A stretch of 64,000 nucleotides of DNA from Hordeum vulgare subsp. vulgare (taxonomy: Eukaryota > Streptophyta > Magnoliopsida > Poales > Poaceae), in contig NC_058521.1 in assembly GCF_904849725.1 (NCBI RefSeq), positions 342,720,638 through 342,784,637 on the forward strand, given 5' to 3'. Both the position numbers and the translations under genes were made by a program. Below, piece by piece: positions 47,661 through 57,522 of the stretch. Positions within the stretch are counted from its first letter, which is position 1, and each line of letters begins with the position of its first letter. The notes under the pieces are model-generated. The model was given only the letters and a program-made list of their open reading frames with translations. It ran no database searches and was not told where the DNA came from.

Positions 47661-49130
47661 CGTGCACGCGTGGCCGTGATCTTCTGGTTGGATCTGGCAC
47701 ACGTGGGCACGCATCGCTCCGGTCAACAGAATGAGGGGCGAGGGGACCTGAGGTTGCCCTGATACATAGTGGTGGTCGGGAACTCGAATGAGCATCAGGG
47801 GGAGGCTCGAACCGACCGGGGTTGGCCTCCTTTGCTTCTGGTGCGCCCAACAGCGTGCCCAGAACGCGGTTTTGGCATGCCACGGCATGGTGGCGTGCTC
47901 TGGGGCGCTTTGGCCATGTCTGGGGGTGTCCTGGGGTTGGGTCTGGAGAAGCCTAGCAGTTTGGGAGCTGAGGGACTCCCTTTTGGCCATGAGTTGAGAG
48001 GAAAGAAGAGATGCCATCTTTGAACCAGAACTTAGAATGGGGATTTTGGGATCTTCTGCTTGGATTCAAAGAGGGGAAATTCTCCTGCAGTTGGGGAGTG
48101 GTGTTGGCTGCTTAGTCAAAGAGTTTGGAGGGAAGAGCTTAGGTGTGGAGTGGGGTAGGAGCTGGTTTCTAATATGACAGAAGGTGTTCGACCCGTGTTT
48201 GGGATAGAAACACCTTCAACAAGATTAAGTTTGATGAAAAAATAAGATACTCCACCAAATTTGAGCTCCATTGGACAAGTTTGGCAATGCAAACTTGAAA
48301 TCACCCCCAAATGAGCAGATATATATATGGGTAGATTACCTCATGCAAATCCCATCTTGGGTAGAGACTCCTCATTTGGGGTGTTGAACACTCGTGCAAA
48401 GTTTCAACCCGTTTGTATAAACTTTGCAATGTAGAGATGTTTCAACTTGGTTCTGGATAGAGAGGGTTTTATGATTATTTAGTGAACCAAATCACCTTGG
48501 AATGAGGTGAAACTTGGTGTGGCCACCAAATTTAGCTTGGAATGAGGTGAAGGTTGCTGGAATTTTCTAGGATTTATTGGAAATATTTCCTTTGGAAATA
48601 TTCCAAAAGATGAAAACTAGCAGAATAGATTTTCAAAGTTTTGCTCAAATATTTTGAATATAAATAGGGGTTGAAAATCTAATGTATGGAAAATATATGT
48701 CGTGTGAGTATCTCCAAATTTTCTCAGATTTTTCTAAGGCATAAAAGTAATTTTCCATATAGGATTATCCTTTCTGGCCTCAGAAATGAACATGCATATA
48801 AAATAGGAAAATAATTTATAAAATAATTATTTTATGGTTTTGGAGAGTTAAAATAGTCTTAGAACCAGATCACCATATTTGGGTAAGAGCACTCCCTTGC
48901 TATCAAGGACTTGTAGTGTAATCTAGAGCAAGGTTTTGAAATACTCAAAAAATAAGAAAAACAATTTTGGGAATAATTATGTTATGAAAAATATGGTTTT
49001 TGATACTACTCAATCAAGCATACAATCATACAATGACAATCATGGCACTCACAACATTGGTTTTTGAAAAGTTCTAATAAACTCAGATTTTGAAACTACA
49101 GTGAAAGTGAGGTGAAAACAGGGTGTGACA

Positions 49131-49393
49131 TAAAATGTCTCCAAATTTCCAACCACCCTCACCTCTACAAGGACATCGACCTTAATCTAGGTCTCACTTA
49201 TTGTGGGACGCAAGTTCGCATCTTGAATGAAGCCGAGCGTTGCACACGAAGCCGCACCATCAAGTATTTCAAGGTCCAATGGGGAAACCACAGTGAAGCA
49301 GAAGCGACCTAGGAGCGCCAAGACTACCTTAGATCCGAGTTCCCTTATCTATTTAGTGCCTTAGCTCTAGAATCTAAGGGACAAGATTCTTAT
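49131..49393 (+). pseudogene. Integrase C-terminus with chromodomain-like end
   Basis: The frame continues KCLQISNHPHLYKDIDLN, then LTYCGTQVRILNEAERCTRS and TIKYFKVQWGNHSEAEATWE, with one TAG at the WE position, then LRSEFPYLF. The VQWxxHxxxEATWE...FP.LF pattern is the chromodomain-type tail of plant chromoviruses, thought to guide integration to certain chromatin. This assigns the element to that group. Confidence 0.8.
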
Positions 49394-49403
49394 AAGGGGG
49401 GTA
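49394..49403 (+). other. Polypurine tract
   Basis: aaggggggta lies directly before the 3' LTR start, as in other plant chromoviruses. Confidence 0.8.
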
Positions 49404-50271
49404 TGTCAATCACACCCTATTTTTGTACCACTTTGCTATGACTATAAGTTTAAAAATATGGACCAGTTAAAACTTTTTTTCTTCATCTCAATGCTGGAGT
49501 TGATTTCTATTTGCTTGTTTCCTTGTTTGTGTTCTAATTCACAAAAATCCAACTACTCTCAAAACCCGTCTCCTTCATCCAAATCTTTCCCACTAATCAT
49601 GCCATGTGTATAGTACATAAAACTATTTTTATAAATATTATTTTGGCCAAAAATCATTTATTTAATTCAGGTTTTCAAAAAGTCCTTAATTGAGGTTTGT
49701 ACTGCAAGTCCTAATATTATGGTGAATGGTTTGCCCCAAAGGTTTTATTTTGAACCTATTATCTAGAAGACTTCCCAAAAGCACAGAGATATTATTTGAA
49801 AAGTTATTTTTGTATTTTATTTAAATGCCTTTTTCTAAAGCCAAATATGGTCTTGTATAAGCTAAAATTATTTTATGTTGCCAAAATATTTGAGAAAATT
49901 TATGGAAAATGGGTGGACATATATATTCCAAATATAAGAGTTTCAACACATGGTCATGTTCAAAATATTGGACAAAACCTTCCAAAACCCTTTCTATATA
50001 TTTGAAGTACTTGAAATATTTCTATAAGAAATATTGTCAAATAAATCCAAGAAAATTCAAGAAGGTCAAACATGCCCATGTGATGATATTACCAAGTCAC
50101 ATCTAAATACCAATAGTTTTCGTTCGCCAAAATTACCAGAAACCATCTCTCTACAAAACCAAATTTGGGCAACTCTACATTGTCAAGAATATCCATTTGA
50201 TCTCAAACTTTGTGGCCATGCTCTAATCCCCTAATGATGCCACCACACCAAGTGGTGCATGAAGGAGAATA
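49404..50271 (+). mobile_element. 3' LTR of chromovirus-type element, truncated
   Basis: Starts tgtcaatcacaccctatttt and follows the 5' LTR from 28082 to about 28951 (aaggagaata). It then switches to unrelated sequence, so about 3.4 kb of LTR is missing. Confidence 0.82.
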
Positions 50272-50467
50272 CAGTACTGCGGGATGGTCCAAACGTGACA
50301 CTACAATCACAAACCCTTTGACGAAACTGTGTGTGATGCATTAATTGCAAACAATGATGTAAAAATCTAGCAGAAAGATGAAAAACGTTTGCTATGGTGG
50401 AGACATCAAACATGGTTCATATTATACTTGGTTGTGCAATGTCTGGCATATGATTAATCCATAAGAA

Positions 50468-50831
50468 ATGTTTGTGCTGAAGAAGAACAACAGAAATGGG
50501 AAGTTATATCAAGGTGTGTGCGATATACGACATATAGTCTCGGATGAACCGTTTTCTATTAGGGAATGCAATAGAAACGGTAAGCCAGATCGAGGTGTTT
50601 GTGATATGCGACATATGGTTCACTCGGTTGATCTATTTTCGATTAGGAAACACAACAGAAATGGTTCAGTTTAACAAGATGTGCGTGATATGTAGCATAC
50701 AGTTCACATAGATGAATTGTTTGCGATGAACAAAAAGAACACAAATGTGTGTGATACACGGCAAAGAACCCACTCGGATGAACTGTTTGCGATGAGAACA
50801 TATAACACAGATGGTTACTACACTTAATTCA
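50468..50831 (+). repeat. Degenerate tandem array, units of 66-86 bases
   Basis: Unit starts are at about 50515, 50596, 50680 and 50746, with a partial unit before them. Shared parts are tgtgtgatatgcgac, cactcggatgaactgttt, cgat(t/g)ag and aacacaacagaaatgg. Units differ at many positions, so the array is old. Confidence 0.8.
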
Positions 50832-50972
50832 TGTGCGATTCTGTGTGTAGAAAAAAATTGAAAAATGCAAAACTACTAGTTATTGCGGTGGATAGAAGTA
50901 TCACACACTATGCATATGCGAGTACTCGTGTACGTTGATTAGTAAGTTACACATACGTTTCCTTATGTTAAC

Positions 50973-51058
50973 ATGTGTGATAAAAATTGACACCGCATAC
51001 GGTTGTCGGGATGTGTGATAACACTTGACACCGCATACGGTTGTTGGGATGTGTGCTG
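50973..51058 (+). repeat. 38-base tandem repeat, about 2.3 copies
   Basis: atgtgtgata starts at 50973 and 51011, and atgtgtgctg starts at 51049. The units share ttgacaccgcatacggttgt. Confidence 0.9.
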
Positions 51059-51147
51059 CAGTTTTAATATACCCTCGCTCTTGGGAAGGTTTCCCGCACT
51101 CCACATTGGTGAATTGTAAAATCCCCAATCCCATAGCCAACTCCTAG

Positions 51148-51156
51148 CTATAAATA
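51148..51156 (+). promoter_or_regulatory. TATA box before small ORFs
   Basis: ctataaata lies 18 bases before an ATG at 51166 and 104 bases before the ATG at 51252. Promoter function is not shown. Confidence 0.4.
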
Positions 51157-51165
51157 ACGATAGCA

Positions 51166-51237
51166 ATGGCCGCTGACGATGACTCGCTGCTGATCCACTT
51201 GCTAGCTAGTTATCCACACATACCGGGATTCCATTAA
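51166..51237 (+). CDS. Possible upstream ORF, 23 codons
   Basis: ATG in a favourable context (caatgg) opens MAADDDSLLIHLLASYPHIP and ends in TAA at 51235-51237, 14 bases before the next ATG. It could regulate translation of the ORF at 51252 or be part of a decayed longer gene. Confidence 0.3.
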   Translation: MAADDDSLLIHLLASYPHIPGFH

Positions 51238-51251
51238 TAGACGACGACGGG

Positions 51252-51488
51252 ATGGAGTTGTGCATCGGTAGAATCGAGGCTGAAGGCATGATGGTCAGCT
51301 TGGTGGTCGACGGCCATGTTGCCGCCTCTCTCGACAACGGCCAGAGGAACCAGGAAACTTGGTACGAGCAAGCCGCTAGGTTAGCCATGGTCATCCTAAA
51401 AGGGGATAGGGATCACGAGCAGGTGATACTTCTAGCTCATTGCATAGTGTGGAGGATGGTGCGGACGGCGGAGCAGGAACCGGGATGA
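51252..51488 (+). CDS. Small intact ORF, 78 aa, unknown function
   Basis: Starts MELCIGRIEAEGMMVSLVVD and continues with HVAASLDNGQR, WYEQAARLAMVILKGDRDHE and a VILLAHCIVWRMVRTAEQ helix-like end. The ATG is followed by balanced codon use and a GC content higher than the flanks. There is no signal peptide and no domain that I know. The first half could form beta strands and the second half amphipathic helices. It lies in a transposon-dense region and may be captured or decayed genic DNA. Of the short ORFs in this region it is the most gene-like. Confidence 0.45.
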   Translation: MELCIGRIEAEGMMVSLVVDGHVAASLDNGQRNQETWYEQAARLAMVILKGDRDHEQVILLAHCIVWRMVRTAEQEPG

Positions 51489-51559
51489 GGCAAGGACAAC
51501 TGCGTCCATGGCAGCCATCGCACGAGGCATGGGCTTATGTCTTAGATGGAGGAGGGAAC

Positions 51560-54500
51560 TATCCCACCCCAAAAATTTAACAATAATTTTATGAAATAAA
51601 ATATTGCATAGAATAAAAAAATTGGGAAATAAATTTCTTCATGACTCTTCTCTAGGCCTCTTTACAAAAACTTTTCCTTTCAAGTGCCATTTCGAAGATC
51701 ATTTAGTGCTTGAGCTCTTAATTGAGACCATTTTGAATTCTTTATTTAATTAGATGGGAATATTATTTTGGCCATGGTTATTTAAAATCTAAATTCCTGG
51801 GTTTTCAACTAATTTTTGAAACACTCCTATTCCCTTCTATACAATTTTCACCAAGCAAATGTTTTTGAAAATTTATGTTGGAACGTGAGTACTTGCATAA
51901 AATCATTTCTTTTCTTCTGGCAAATTCATGGGATATCTTATTTAATGTTTTGCCAAGATTTCTTTTATTCAAAAATGACGTATATTTTCTTTAAGGGTCT
52001 GTTTTGCACTACAACCTTGTGACAACTTTTTCTTAAAATTCCATAAAAACTTGAAGATGACCTGTGATGTCCTGGATCATATTTTTGCAAAAACTTAGAC
52101 ACGTATTTTGAAAGCTTTGAGTACATTAACTTCTTTTCTAATCTGGTCCAGATTTGAGTTTGTACTACAACCCCTAGAAATAATCTTTCAAAAATTCCAT
52201 AAAAATATGGGGATGTCAAGTGAGGCATGAGACTCACTTTTATGCAAAACCCCCACTATGTGCTTTGGAAAAATTTAGCAAAACAATCATTTTTCTATTC
52301 TGGTCCAGTTTGATGATTTGCACTACAACCATATTTTTCCTTGCTCTATTTGCTTTGAGATTTTGCATGCTTTTATGTCACCCTATCAAAACCATAACTC
52401 CACGAGTGGATCCCCATTCGATGATTTTGAGTGCATGTGATATTAGCTTCAAGTTTCTGTCCAAAATTGGTTTTCTCCCAGAGTTGCACTAGCTAACTTC
52501 TTCTTTTCTCAAACTAACCCTACCACCATTGCTAACTCATTGGGAGAGTATGATCTGGAGTTTTTGGGTTACAAAGAAGATCATTTTGAGTCCCTGGCAT
52601 TTAATCAAGCACCTGTAGTGCATGGCCAGATTTGGCATCAGTTTAAGTTTGCATTGGCACACTCCTTCTCTAGCCCAACTAGCTTGTCCACAAACCCTTC
52701 CCTTGCCCCTAGCCTAACCCTGGGTAGTTGCATGAGGATTGGAGCCCTGTAGAGTGCAGCATCATTTTGCCGAGCACCTTACGGGCGTGCTCTCGGCGTG
52801 TCCACAACGCGTCTTCTGTAGGCCAGCACCTGAAATGCCACGTCCCTGGACTTGACCTTTTGCATCCCATAGAGCCACGCCGCGCCCGACCTATAGTCAC
52901 CGCCCTTGTTGTGCCCTGTAGCGCCATCGCTAGTGCCCCTCCTGGCAGCTAGCCGTCGGCCGCATCCACACCAGCAGTAACCCACGCCATCCAAGCTCCC
53001 TCCGCTCGCCACCTGGCCTTGGACCCTCCGCCTGCATCATGTGCTTGTTGCCTATTGCCCTGCTGCACCTGCTGAACCTCTGCCGCCGTTACTGCTTCAC
53101 CATGCTGCTTCACTTCCGCCGGCAATCTTATCCTCAAGTGTCGGTGAGCCGCTTTGCGCTGGCTATAAGTAGTACCCCCGAGCCTCTGAGCTTCATCGCA
53201 GCCTTCCCCAACCCTCAGCTCGCCCCCCTCGGCTCAAATCAACCGGAGTTGCTCGCCTCGGTCGTCTCTGGCAGTAGCTCCGCCGCAGTCCTCCGGTGAG
53301 ATTCACCACAGCCGAAGACCCTAGCCGCACCCCACCACACCAGCCGCACCACCTAAGCCCCCTTGAAGCCTCGCCGCAGCTTGAGCTCAAGGAAGAGCCA
53401 CTGTAGGCCGAACCAACCGAACGAGTAGCGTCGTCGCCATTGTTGAAGCTCCGCCTAGCCCCGAGCTCTGTCACACCTCAAACCTCCAAAAATGGATGCG
53501 GCGTACTCCCATGAGCATGTACATTGCCAGAGCGCGTCAGGGGGAGCCCTGTGCCGCCGGGGAGCCTCGCCGAAAGATCGCCTCTACTCTGCACAGGCTC
53601 ACGTGGGAGGAGGCACAAGGACACGACAGGCGGGCCCCGCCTGTCGGTGAGCCAGCCGCAGCCCCCAAGTGGCGCAAACCCCCTAGTACGCTTCCCCTTA
53701 CGCAAAGCGCCTTCCCCCGTGGCCGTGTTCAGAAAATGTGTTTTCCTCTGCGGGAAAGCGTACTATGCCCGAAATGTTTTCTTTTATATTTTATTTTAAA
53801 AATAGAGTTTGACCAGATCTTTGACTCGCTATAACTTTTTATAGGAAACTCCAAATGGGATGATTCCTTTTCCTACCTCTTTCTAATTACCACTAGTACA
53901 TTTACATATTTATTTCAAAATTATTCAAACAACTTCTGTGTGTCGTTTTATGTTTGTCTGTTAATTCAAATATTTTCCAAAATAGGATTTTTAAGAGATG
54001 ATACCTACTCTAAGATGTTGGGGTACACATCGCCCTCCTCAAAGTCCAAAGGGAAGCATCTTGAATCCAAAATTGCATATAGTGGTGTGATGTTTGTAGT
54101 GGTGCATATATTGCGTGAATTCAGATTTTGTTAATAGAAATCTCGCATGAAATAATACCATGCATAAGAGCATGTGATGGATATTATTGTTGCTAAGTTT
54201 GTGGAAGGAAGGTGGTGGGTGGTTAGTGCCTCATACTTCGTATTCTACGTTGGTTTGGACAACCTCTCTGAGTAAGGTGTGTCTGGTGGAAATGATACCA
54301 TAGGCTGACACCTCACTGACACATAATCTCTCCAGCAAGATTATGTGGTACTAACCCTTGTAGGAAAAATATTAAACCTGCTAAGTCGACCGTAGATCGA
54401 GTCTTGTTTGTGTGTCACCTTACCTTACGTGCTGCCACATGTCTTTCCAAAAGGAAGGAAATACGGTCTAGTAAGTCGTAAATTCATTACCATGTACACA

Positions 54501-54961
54501 CCAAGTAGAGAGGCCTGGATGAAGGTATCCATGGCCCTGGACTAAATCCAGTCATCCGGTTAGGGGGCATGGGTGTTTCTGGTCTCGGACCGAGAGGGAA
54601 TGGCACTTCCCTTTTAGCGCGCGGTATAAATTTGATCCCATGCTAGTCTAGGCCGGAGCCACCCCGTCTTATGGTTTTGCCGTGTAGCGTAGTCCGGTTG
54701 GAGCTGGGCTTCGTAGGGGTAAAATGGGTGTTTGCTGGTTCTGAGAGTTACTTATAAAATACCGTATGCGGGATAAGTCCAAGTCACTATTGAAACCCGT
54801 GGACTGTGGGGAAAGAGTACAACCCCCGCATAGTCAAAACTATTCGAGTAGCCGTGTCCACAATTAAGGATGACGGGTTGACTAGTGAAGTGTTGGTCCG
54901 TGTGTCGGTCTTTGGAGGTAGTTGGAGAAGTATGAGACTAATATGGAAATGTGGTGGATGA
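51560..54961 (+). mobile_element. 5' LTR of the non-autonomous gypsy element, left part
   Basis: Starts tatcccaccccaaaaattta, a diverged TGTCACACCCC start, and matches 61085 onward for about 600 bases. A GC-rich block is at about 52750-53750. The diverged double palindrome (ctattcgagtag then ccgtgtccac) is at 54840-54861. It is interrupted at 54962 by an Athila-like element. Confidence 0.8.
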
Positions 54962-55429
54962 TGATACGTCTCCGTCGTATCTATAATTTTTGATTGTTTC
55001 ATGCCAATATTCTACAACTTTCATATACTTTTGGCAAATTTTTATACTATTTTTGGGACTAACATATTGATCCAGTGCCCAGTGCCAGTTCCTGTTAATT
55101 GTTCAGATGTTTTGAGATATCAAAAGTATACGGAATATACATCTTGCTACAGACTGTTCTGTTTTGACAGATTCTGTTTTTTATGCATTGCTCTCTTATT
55201 TTGATGAATCTATGGGTAGTATCGAGGGGTATGAACCATGGTGAAGTTGGATTACAGTAGATATAATGCTCATATGAATTTATAATGAGTTCACAACAGT
55301 ACTTGAAGTGGTGATTTATTTTATTATACTAACGAATCTCACGAAGTTTTGTTGAGTTTTGTGTGATTGAAGTTCTCAAGTTTTGGGTGAGAGCACGATG
55401 GATGAAGGAATAAGGAGAGGCAAGAGCCT

Positions 55430-55514
55430 AAGCTTGGGGATGCCTGAGGCACCCCAAGGTAATATTCAAGGAAGGCTCAAGCGTCTAAGCTTGGGGATGC
55501 CTCAGGGCATCCCC
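55430..55514 (+). other. Paired hairpins with polypurine-tract-like motifs
   Basis: aagcttggggatgcc occurs at 55430 and 55487. The second forms a perfect 9-base stem: ggggatgcc (55493-55501) with ggcatcccc (55506-55514) around a 4-base loop. The first pairs with ggcaccccaag with one gap. Confidence 0.7.
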
Positions 55515-56212
55515 TCTTTCGTCTGCAATCTATCGGTAATTTTACTCGCAGCTATATTTTAATTCGTTACATGATATGTGCAAATGCTTGGAGTGTCTTT
55601 TGTGTTTATTTTCCCTTTTTCTTTTATGCACCATGCTGGTATGAGATAGTCCTTGGTTGGCTTTATAGAATGCTTCTTGTGCCTCACTTATTTCTTTTGA
55701 AGTTTGGATTGCATGTTTCCCTACACAAAGAAAACCGCCATTTGTAGAATGCTCTTTTGCTTCACCTATATTTGTTAGAGCGGGGCATATCTTTTGTAGA
55801 AAGAATTAAACTCTCATGCTTCACTTATACCTATTTAGAGAGTTAATAGGAGTTGGCCATTCACATGGTTAGTCATAAAATCCTACATAAAACTTGTAGA
55901 TCACTGAATATGATATGTTTGATTCCTTGCAAGAGTTTTGCGACATGAATATGTGATATTAGAGTCATGCTAGTGAGTAATTGTGTATTCATAGAAATAC
56001 TTGTGTTAAGGCTTGTGATTCCTGTAGCATGCATGTATGGTGAACCGTTATATGATGAAGTCGGAGCATGATTTATTTATTGATTGTCATCCTTTGTGTG
56101 GAGGTCGGGATCGCGTGATGGTTAACTCCTACCAACCTTTCCCCTAGGAGCATGCGTGTAGTACCTTGTTTCGATGACTAATAGACTTTTGCAATAAGTA
56201 TGCGAGTTCTTT

Positions 56213-56569
56213 ATGACTAATGTTGAGTCCATGGATTATACGCACTCTCACCCTTCCACCATTGCAAGCCTCTCTAGTACCGCGCAACTTTCGCCGGTGC
56301 ATTACACCCACCATATAGCCTCCCTCAAAACAGCCACCACACCTACCTATTATGGCATTTTCATAGACATTCCGAGATATATTGCCAAGCAACTACCACC
56401 GTTCCGTCTCATGACATGTGCCACCACTTCCATATTGCCATTGCATGATCGTCAGATAGCTAGCATGATGTTTCCATGGCTTGTCTGTTTTTTTGATGTC
56501 ATTGCTATGCTATATCATTGTCACGGTACACTACCGAAGGCATTTCATATAGAGTCATCATTGCTCTAA
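56213..56569 (+). CDS. Short conserved ORF in Athila-like interior (unknown)
   Basis: A 118-residue frame includes PTYYGIFIDIPRYIAKQLPP and FRLMTC, closely like the minus-strand frame 40566-40817. No domain is recognised. It is followed by a low-complexity purine-rich tract with repeated agaggccaaaga (56626-56720). Confidence 0.3.
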   Translation: MTNVESMDYTHSHPSTIASLSSTAQLSPVHYTHHIASLKTATTPTYYGIFIDIPRYIAKQLPPFRLMTCATTSILPLHDRQIASMMFPWLVCFFDVIAMLYHCHGTLPKAFHIESSLL

Positions 56570-57522
56570 GTATTGAGTTGTAAGTGTGATGATCATTATT
56601 AATAGAGCATTGTCCCATGTGAGGAAATAAAAGAGGCCAGCGAAGCCCATTTATAAAAAAGAGGCCAAAGATGCCCACCAAAAAAATAAAAATAAAAAAA
56701 GAGGCCAAAGAGCCCACAAAAAAATGAGAGAAAAGAGAGAAGGGACAATTGCTACTATCCTCTTTCCACACTTGTGCTTCAAATAGCACTGTGATCTTCA
56801 TGATAGAGAATCTCCTATGTTGTCACTTCCATATACTAGTGGGAATTTTTCAATATAGAACTTGGCTTGTATATTCCAATGATGGGCTTCCTCAAAACTA
56901 CCCTAGGTCTTCGTGAGCAAGCAAGTTGGGTGCACACCCACTAGTTTCTTTTGTGAGATTTCATACACTTATAGCTCGTGTGCATATGTTGCATGGCAAT
57001 CCCTACTCACTCACATTGATATCTATTGATGGGCATCTCCATAGCCCGTTGATATGCCTAGTTGATGTGAGACTATCTCCTCCTTTTTGTCTTCTCCACA
57101 ACCACCATATTCTATTCCACCTATAGTGCTATGTACATGACTCATGCTCATGTATTGCGTGAAAGTTGAAAAAGTTTGAGAACACTAAAGTATGAAACAA
57201 TTGCTTGGCTAAAACCGGGGTTGTGCATGATTTAAATACGTTGTGCGGGGAAGATGGAGCATAGCCAGACTATATGATTTTGTAGGGATAACTTTCTTTG
57301 GCCATGATATTTTGAGAAGACATGATTGCTTTGTTAGTATGCTTGAAATATTATTGTCTTTATGTCAAAGGATAGACTATTGCTTCGAATCAATCGTGTT
57401 TTATATTCATGCCATGATTAGATTATATGATCAAGATTATGCTAGGTAGCATTCCACATCAAAAATTATCTTTTTTATCATTTACCTACTCGAGGACGAG
57501 CAGGAATTAAGCTTGGGGATGC

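Larger units (their letters stand above)
44935..49130 (-). mobile_element. Inverted solo LTR of the host element's own family
   Basis: 4196 bases with ends TGT and ACA (plus strand tgtggggacc to gggtgtgaca). Left flank aaaaa (44930-44934) and right flank taaaa (49131-49135) form a TSD with one change. The host frame reads ELQK-C before it and K-CLQIS after it. It matches the 5' LTR 28082-32356 in reverse (terminal TGTCACACCC, the (CA)n array, and the double palindrome). It has no internal coding region. Confidence 0.85.
28082..50271 (+). mobile_element. Chromovirus-type Ty3-gypsy retrotransposon, composite, decayed
   Basis: 5' LTR (28082-32356), PBS, pre-gag frame, gag, protease, RT, RNase H, integrase, a chromodomain-like end, polypurine tract and a truncated 3' LTR (49404-50271) are in order on the plus strand. 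Three insertions sit in the integrase end: 37749-38552, 38598-44863 and 44935-49130. The polyprotein frame can be followed across all three. Pol holds many stops and frameshifts. The right end is lost where unrelated sequence begins at about 50272. The WGNHSEAEATWE-type end suggests the Tekay/Del group. Confidence 0.85.
50272..51559. other. Unclassified segment with tandem repeats and a small ORF
   Basis: It is bounded on the left by the truncated LTR and on the right by another LTR start. It holds an array of roughly 80-base units (50468-50831), a 38-base repeat (50973-51058) and a small ORF with a TATA box. It could be a DNA transposon or transduced genic DNA. I found no terminal inverted repeats that I could defend. 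Confidence 0.5.

Noticed and set aside
46915..48023. Several GC-rich open frames on both strands
   Set aside because: Same reason: they are within the inverted solo LTR and are not conserved as frames in the sister LTR.
50300..50307. CACTACAA, like the end of a CACTA transposon
   Set aside because: There is no matching inverted end, no 3-base TSD and no transposase. A single short match is not evidence.
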